Shown here: in pieces, positions 12,005 through 15,263 of the stretch | How positions within the stretch are numbered: position 1 is the stretch's first letter | Layout of the letters: every line of letters starts with the position of its first letter | NCBI GenBank assembly: GCA_017609245.1 | Contig: JAFCEI010000008.1 | Location: 1-15,263, forward strand | Direction: 5' to 3' | Length of the DNA stretch: 15,263 nt | Source: Candidatus Woesearchaeota archaeon | Lineage (GTDB): Archaea; Nanobdellota; Nanobdellia; Woesearchaeales; JAFCFN01 | The notes under the pieces: generated by a model | Database searches by the model: none | Seen by the model: only the letters and a program-made list of their open reading frames with translations | Told to the model about the DNA's origin: nothing | Made by a program: the position numbers and the translations under genes

Positions 12005-12385
12005 TCAGAAACTGCTGCACCTTGAGTTCCAGCTCAAAAACGTTCTGCAAGTTATGATAGGTGCTTCTATCTTATCAATTCCTGTCGGGTTTACAGAAGA
12101 GACTTGGTATCTAGGAGAAACACTGCCGATGGCAAATATTATTGCAAGCGCAAACAGCAGTGCTGCAATTATGTATTTATAAAATGTAAATTGTTTGATG
12201 AATGAAGCAAAAAACAATGAGATGACGATCGCCAAACCTATTGCAAACAAGGTTCCAACTGAAAAAGCGATTCTGCCTAATCTTGTCCGCGTTATGGCTG
12301 CAAGAACAGGGATGTGAGTTATAGTATCATCAAATCCTGTGATTATCTTTACAAAAAATCCCAATGCCAGATATTTGAGCGTCAT
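12005..12385 (-). CDS. CadD-like/transporter-type membrane protein, probably truncated
   Basis: 126 residues. Three membrane segments are seen (about 2-16, 38-63 and 67-88) with the motif KIITGFDDTITHIPVLAA near the N-terminus. This resembles the first half of small six-helix transporters such as the cadmium-resistance CadD group; the family call is tentative. After residue 88 the sequence (SVSPRYQVSSVNPTGID onward) no longer looks like a membrane protein, and the expected second three-helix half is missing before the mscS promoter at 11952. A shifted frame just downstream (NVFELELKVQQFLKYIPFFG) looks more protein-like, so a deletion or frameshift is plausible. It overlaps the trmY stop by 4 nt. 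Confidence 0.55.
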   Translation of the reverse strand: MTLKYLALGFFVKIITGFDDTITHIPVLAAITRTRLGRIAFSVGTLFAIGLAIVISLFFASFIKQFTFYKYIIAALLFALAIIFAIGSVSPRYQVSSVNPTGIDKIEAPIITCRTFLSWNSRCSSF

Positions 12386-12960
12386 TGTAATCTTCTGTCC
12401 AGCTCATTATTTAATATGACAACAGATTGGGAGGCAAAATAGATCTCATTGCCCAAACTTACCATTTGAGCAAGGGTTTTCAGCTCTTTTTTCTTTTTTT
12501 TGGGCAATCCCTCATGATCCCCTATCACAAACACGCCATTTGTAATATCTGTCTGCCTGATATCATCCCCTTTTTCATCTAACAAGAATATCTTCTTTCC
12601 CTGATCACTAAGCTCTTTGACTACTTTGGAAAAGCTCTTCTTCTCAATAAAACATCCTGGAAATACCTGTCTTTTCTGTCCCTTTTTATATTTGTAAAGC
12701 ATTCGTTTGATCAGGCCAGCAACATCCTTTTTGCTGATAAACTCTGACATTTCAGGTGTTGAAACCAGTTCCAGGTGTTTTGGAGCGTCTGGCGGCCCGT
12801 TGAACACCAGATGCAGCCTAACATCATCACGCATCTTATTGGAAAGAAAAAATGATGCAATTACAACATGGCACACGATATCCATCCTGCCAGCCCTCAT
12901 AAGGTCCTTGAAATTCCCAGATGTCCTGGCAGTCTCAGAATAATAGATAAACTCCCTCAT
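12382..12960 (-). CDS. trmY: tRNA (pseudouridine54-N1)-methyltransferase
   Basis: 192 residues, the family's usual size. TrmY is a SPOUT-fold enzyme that methylates N1 of pseudouridine 54 in the T loop of archaeal tRNAs using SAM. Family features are the start MREFIYYSETARTSGNF, AGRMDIVCHVVIASFFLS, LHLVFNGPPDAPKHL, PGCFIEKKSF, and the knot that binds SAM, made from VFVIGDHEGLP and VSLGNEIYFASQSVVILNNE near the C-terminus. The mRNA is likely leaderless, with a TATA box centred 27 nt before the ATG. The CadD-like gene follows with a 4-nt overlap. The tRNA-Ser in this window would have its T loop split by an intron, so TrmY presumably acts after splicing there; that is inference. Confidence 0.95.
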   Translation of the reverse strand: MREFIYYSETARTSGNFKDLMRAGRMDIVCHVVIASFFLSNKMRDDVRLHLVFNGPPDAPKHLELVSTPEMSEFISKKDVAGLIKRMLYKYKKGQKRQVFPGCFIEKKSFSKVVKELSDQGKKIFLLDEKGDDIRQTDITNGVFVIGDHEGLPKKKKKELKTLAQMVSLGNEIYFASQSVVILNNELDRRLQ

Positions 12961-12981
12961 AACATAAGTTCACATTTAGAA

Positions 12982-12991
12982 ATTTATATAG
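12982..12991 (-). promoter_or_regulatory. TATA box of trmY
   Basis: Minus-strand CTATATAAAT is centred 27 nt before the ATG at 12960, identical in sequence and spacing to the hisS element. Confidence 0.65.
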
Positions 12992-12998
12992 TTTATGT

Positions 12999-13865
12999 TT
13001 ATCTCAAAATCCCGGGCATAAATGCCAACACAATACCTAATATAAGAATGATTATCCCGCCGACCAGCTTGTTCAGTTTTGTATATCTTGTAGTAAAGCT
13101 GCTGCTCACTGCAAATGCAGCTAAGCCAAAGATTATCATATCATCAAGCATATAAAATAGGTCATAGAGAAGTATGTAACCATAATGCTGCAGTCCTGAG
13201 AGGTTGCTTAATGAAAGCACCTGCGTGAATATTGCAGGAATGCCTGCAGAGCATGCAAACTCTATTGAGTTTACCAGGAATGCAAGCACAATTATGCTAA
13301 ACACAGATGCCCATGTCAATGGCGAATGCACAATATCATTTATGCGACTCATTGTTTTTTTCTGGGATCCGCTCGAACTGACATCACACACCAGAGGGCC
13401 AGGCTTAAAATAGCACTTCAGATCACTAAGTCCCACTCCGATTGCAAACAACCCAATCAAGACAGTGACAGGTCTCATATAGCCGACAAACAAAAACACA
13501 TTAAGCCATGCGGTCATGAACAGAAAATATAAAACTCCTGAAGCAAAGATAAAGGAGCCCACAATGACCCAGATCTTTTTCTTGTCATTCAAGCTCAATA
13601 TCAAGGATATCAGGAACACAAGCACCCACATTGCACACGGATTGAATCCGTCAACAAGCCCCAATATTATGGCCAAAACAGGGAGTGAAAAAGAAAATAC
13701 ATCAATCTCCCCTAAGAAAGGGACTGATACTGATTCAATGTCTCCATCTTCAGCAATAGTCTGCACATCCCCTTGCCCATAGAAAACAAGGAACACAGCA
13801 AGCACTGCTAGAAATATGACCAGATACCTATTAAATCTATTTGAAAAAAATTTTTTCAACCCCAT
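12999..13865 (-). CDS. DsbD/CcdA-like transmembrane thiol-redox protein
   Basis: 288 residues with an N-terminal anchor (about 13-30), an outer loop (31-58) and about six further membrane helices. Two intramembrane cysteines typical of the family are present: Cys77 in GFNPCAMW and Cys205 in IEFACSAGIP. Between them is a cytoplasmic or loop region with Cys151 and Cys160. DsbD/CcdA proteins pass electrons from cytoplasmic thioredoxin across the membrane to outer thioredoxin-like partners. It starts 1 nt after the stop of the lipoprotein-thioredoxin gene, which is the likely partner. Confidence 0.85.
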   Translation of the reverse strand: MGLKKFFSNRFNRYLVIFLAVLAVFLVFYGQGDVQTIAEDGDIESVSVPFLGEIDVFSFSLPVLAIILGLVDGFNPCAMWVLVFLISLILSLNDKKKIWVIVGSFIFASGVLYFLFMTAWLNVFLFVGYMRPVTVLIGLFAIGVGLSDLKCYFKPGPLVCDVSSSGSQKKTMSRINDIVHSPLTWASVFSIIVLAFLVNSIEFACSAGIPAIFTQVLSLSNLSGLQHYGYILLYDLFYMLDDMIIFGLAAFAVSSSFTTRYTKLNKLVGGIIILILGIVLAFMPGILR

Positions 13866-13866
13866 C

Positions 13867-14199
13867 TTAAGCTAGGTCACATCCTGAAAGCTCAGCCAAC
13901 TTGTCCAGGCTTTGCTCTCCATAATGTTTTTTAGCTGCAATGATCCATGCAGGATAACCTTCGATACCTACTTCCAAGCAATCATCACGATTTTTATCAC
14001 AATCAACATAAGTCACAAATTTGAATGAGCTGCCAAACATGCTCTTTTGGTTCTGGCAGTGGGTGCACCAGAATGAGCCGTACATCGTCACACCTTTATC
14101 TGTAAGACATTTTGCAAAATCATCATAAGTTCTGGGAGCTACAGAACAGCCTGATAATGCCAGTGCCAGAATAAACAACAATGCTGCTCTTCTCATCAT
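13867..14199 (-). CDS. Lipoprotein-like thioredoxin (CTHC), VKOR-associated type
   Basis: 110 residues from the ATG at 14199. An upstream GTG at 14211 overlaps the ribosome binding site GGGGTGG (14208-14214), so I prefer the ATG. Residues 1-18 are a signal sequence ending LALSGC, a lipobox with Cys18. The thioredoxin domain has GSFWCTHCQNQKSMFG (active site Cys45 and Cys48), VDCDKNRDDC (Cys67, Cys74) and the cis-Pro loop GIEGYPAWII (Pro83), ending LAELSGC with Cys107. This pattern closely resembles the thioredoxin domain fused to VKOR homologues, which oxidise proteins outside the membrane. No VKOR gene is in the window. Outer-face location and exchange with the DsbD-like neighbour are inferred. 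Confidence 0.85.
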   Translation of the reverse strand: MMRRAALLFILALALSGCSVAPRTYDDFAKCLTDKGVTMYGSFWCTHCQNQKSMFGSSFKFVTYVDCDKNRDDCLEVGIEGYPAWIIAAKKHYGEQSLDKLAELSGCDLA

Positions 14200-14207
14200 A
14201 TGTGCAA

Positions 14208-14246
14208 CCACCCCTGTACAAAACAGAAAATTCGTCCATTTAAATA
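14208..14246 (-). promoter_or_regulatory. Promoter and ribosome binding site of the lipoprotein-thioredoxin gene
   Basis: A TATA element atttaaata at 14238-14246 predicts a start near 14216. GGGGTGG at 14208-14214 precedes the ATG at 14199 by 8 nt. A similar GGGGTGG serves the lysine-rich gene at 587. Confidence 0.5.
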
Positions 14247-14271
14247 TTTTTTTGTTGAGGATAGTATATGT

Positions 14272-15263
14272 TCAGATCAATCCGCCAAACACAAGAATTC
14301 CCAAACCCAACATTATCAGGCCAACAGCCAGATGTAAAAATCTGATGTTATTCTCTCTCCATCCGCTTAGCTTCTCAACAGTTGTGAATCCCCCATAGAT
14401 CACAAAAGTGATTACTAGCATCGGCAGGACAAAGATAAGATTATAGACTATCAGCCAGGGGATTGCCAATGCCCAGTTGACGCCTGACAATATTCCTGCA
14501 GCCACAAAATAAGGTCCTGCAGTGCAGGGTGTTAAAAAGAATGAGCAAAATAATCCAACAACAAATGCTCCTTTTGGAGAAGTCGCTGATTTCAGCAAAG
14601 CTTTCATCTTAGGTCTCCAGGACATGGGGACTTCCATTATAAATCCCAAGGATCCTGGCTTGATAAAATCTTTAAGATTTAAAACACCCAGAATAATTGC
14701 AAACAATCCCAATCCTTTGTATATCCATCCTGTAGAAAAACTGGTCACAGCTGTTAGCGACTTAAATCCTAAGATGATCAAAGTTCCAAAAACAAAATAA
14801 CAGAGATATATTGCTGCTGTAAACAATATGCCTGCTGACAATGCCTTTTTTCTTTGTGTGGGATATCGTGTTAATATCGCTGCCAACAATATCAGCAACA
14901 CAGCCAGCTCGCATGGATTGAATGCATCTGCAATGGCCAAGCCGATCATCTTTATTGCAGTCAATTCCTCCAGCTGATTTTCAACAGCCCCCACAGGACA
15001 GACACCATCCTCTATTGCCTTTTCAATCATGGTTTCCAGAGAATCAATACAAGGGCTATCTCCGATGCAATAATCAGTGCCAATCAAGACCTTTGGAACC
15101 CACCCCCATTTTTCCTGGGAGATATTTGCTCTCGACTGCATATCAACGAATAATTGTGTATTTCTTGCTGCATCATACCTTTTAATTATAATATCATCAT
15201 ATTTTTGTTCCAGCTTGTCCAGATAAGATTCAAGCTTGGCACAATGCGGGAATCCCTGGCCAT
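14272..15263 (-). CDS. Thioredoxin-like domain fused to a DsbD/CcdA-type membrane domain, 5' end missing
   Basis: The frame is open to the window edge, giving 329 visible residues; an internal ATG at 15141 is not the start. Visible residues 1-90 form a thioredoxin-like domain (GQGFPHCAKLESYLDKL, cis-Pro in WGWVPKVLIG, then DYCIGDSPCIDS). The expected CPHC motif reads FPHC, so only its second Cys remains. From about 100 there are six membrane helices with the family cysteines at visible 117 (DAFNPCELA) and 245 (FLTPCTAGP). It is a second, distinct DsbD-like electron carrier next to the lipoprotein thioredoxin, but on a separate promoter from it (TATA at 14238). Confidence 0.85.
   Translation of the reverse strand, partial: GQGFPHCAKLESYLDKLEQKYDDIIIKRYDAARNTQLFVDMQSRANISQEKWGWVPKVLIGTDYCIGDSPCIDSLETMIEKAIEDGVCPVGAVENQLEELTAIKMIGLAIADAFNPCELAVLLILLAAILTRYPTQRKKALSAGILFTAAIYLCYFVFGTLIILGFKSLTAVTSFSTGWIYKGLGLFAIILGVLNLKDFIKPGSLGFIMEVPMSWRPKMKALLKSATSPKGAFVVGLFCSFFLTPCTAGPYFVAAGILSGVNWALAIPWLIVYNLIFVLPMLVITFVIYGGFTTVEKLSGWRENNIRFLHLAVGLIMLGLGILVFGGLI

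Noticed and set aside
14200..14211. GTG start for the lipoprotein thioredoxin
   Set aside because: It overlaps the GGGGTGG ribosome binding site; the ATG at 14199 has proper spacing.

Overview
The window looks like a low-GC DPANN-type archaeal genome (Woesearchaeota/Pacearchaeota-like; the lineage is an inference). The evidence is archaeal gene content (Bud32, type II methionine aminopeptidase, TrmY, an A1-U72 initiator tRNA), bulge-helix-bulge tRNA introns, and TATA boxes 26-27 nt upstream of the ATG of several leaderless genes. Genes are tightly packed and often overlap by 4 nt. No IS element, integrase, CRISPR array or phage gene was seen.

Region by region. 1-763 (+): the 3' end of a Bud32-like kinase, then a small H1-tail-like lysine-rich protein gene with a hairpin in its leader. 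874-1542 (+): a tRNA-Ser(GCU) interrupted by two non-canonical introns (D-loop and T-loop), a CPHC thioredoxin-fold gene directly behind it, and initiator tRNA-Met. 1597-3539 (+): a four-gene unit starting with an S26-like signal peptidase under a promoter flanked by two related palindromes, followed by three unrecognised proteins, two of which are paralogues. 3583-4459 (+): a GGDEF (diguanylate-cyclase-type) gene behind a structured leader. 4496-5380 (+): methionine aminopeptidase. 5346-6186 (-): two unknown genes. 6255-7948 (-): hisS and a membrane protein. 8040-9638 (+): pyrG. 9635-11016 (-): four genes for membrane-anchored, pilin-like or Ig-like surface proteins, including a 42-residue ORF. 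11040-12385 (-): a decaying zone with a broken mscS and a truncated CadD-like gene. 12382-12960 (-): trmY. 12999-15263 (-): a thiol-redox cluster with two DsbD/CcdA-like membrane proteins and a lipoprotein thioredoxin.

The main discoveries are the doubly interrupted tRNA-Ser, which reads correctly only once both introns are removed, and the mscS pseudogene. In mscS about 110 bp is inverted in place; flipping it back restores an in-frame junction on both sides. Further points are a GGDEF protein in an archaeal context lacking the inhibitory-site arginine, the tandem paralogues differing by a putative zinc-binding module, and a DsbD-like fusion whose thioredoxin motif reads FPHC rather than CPHC.
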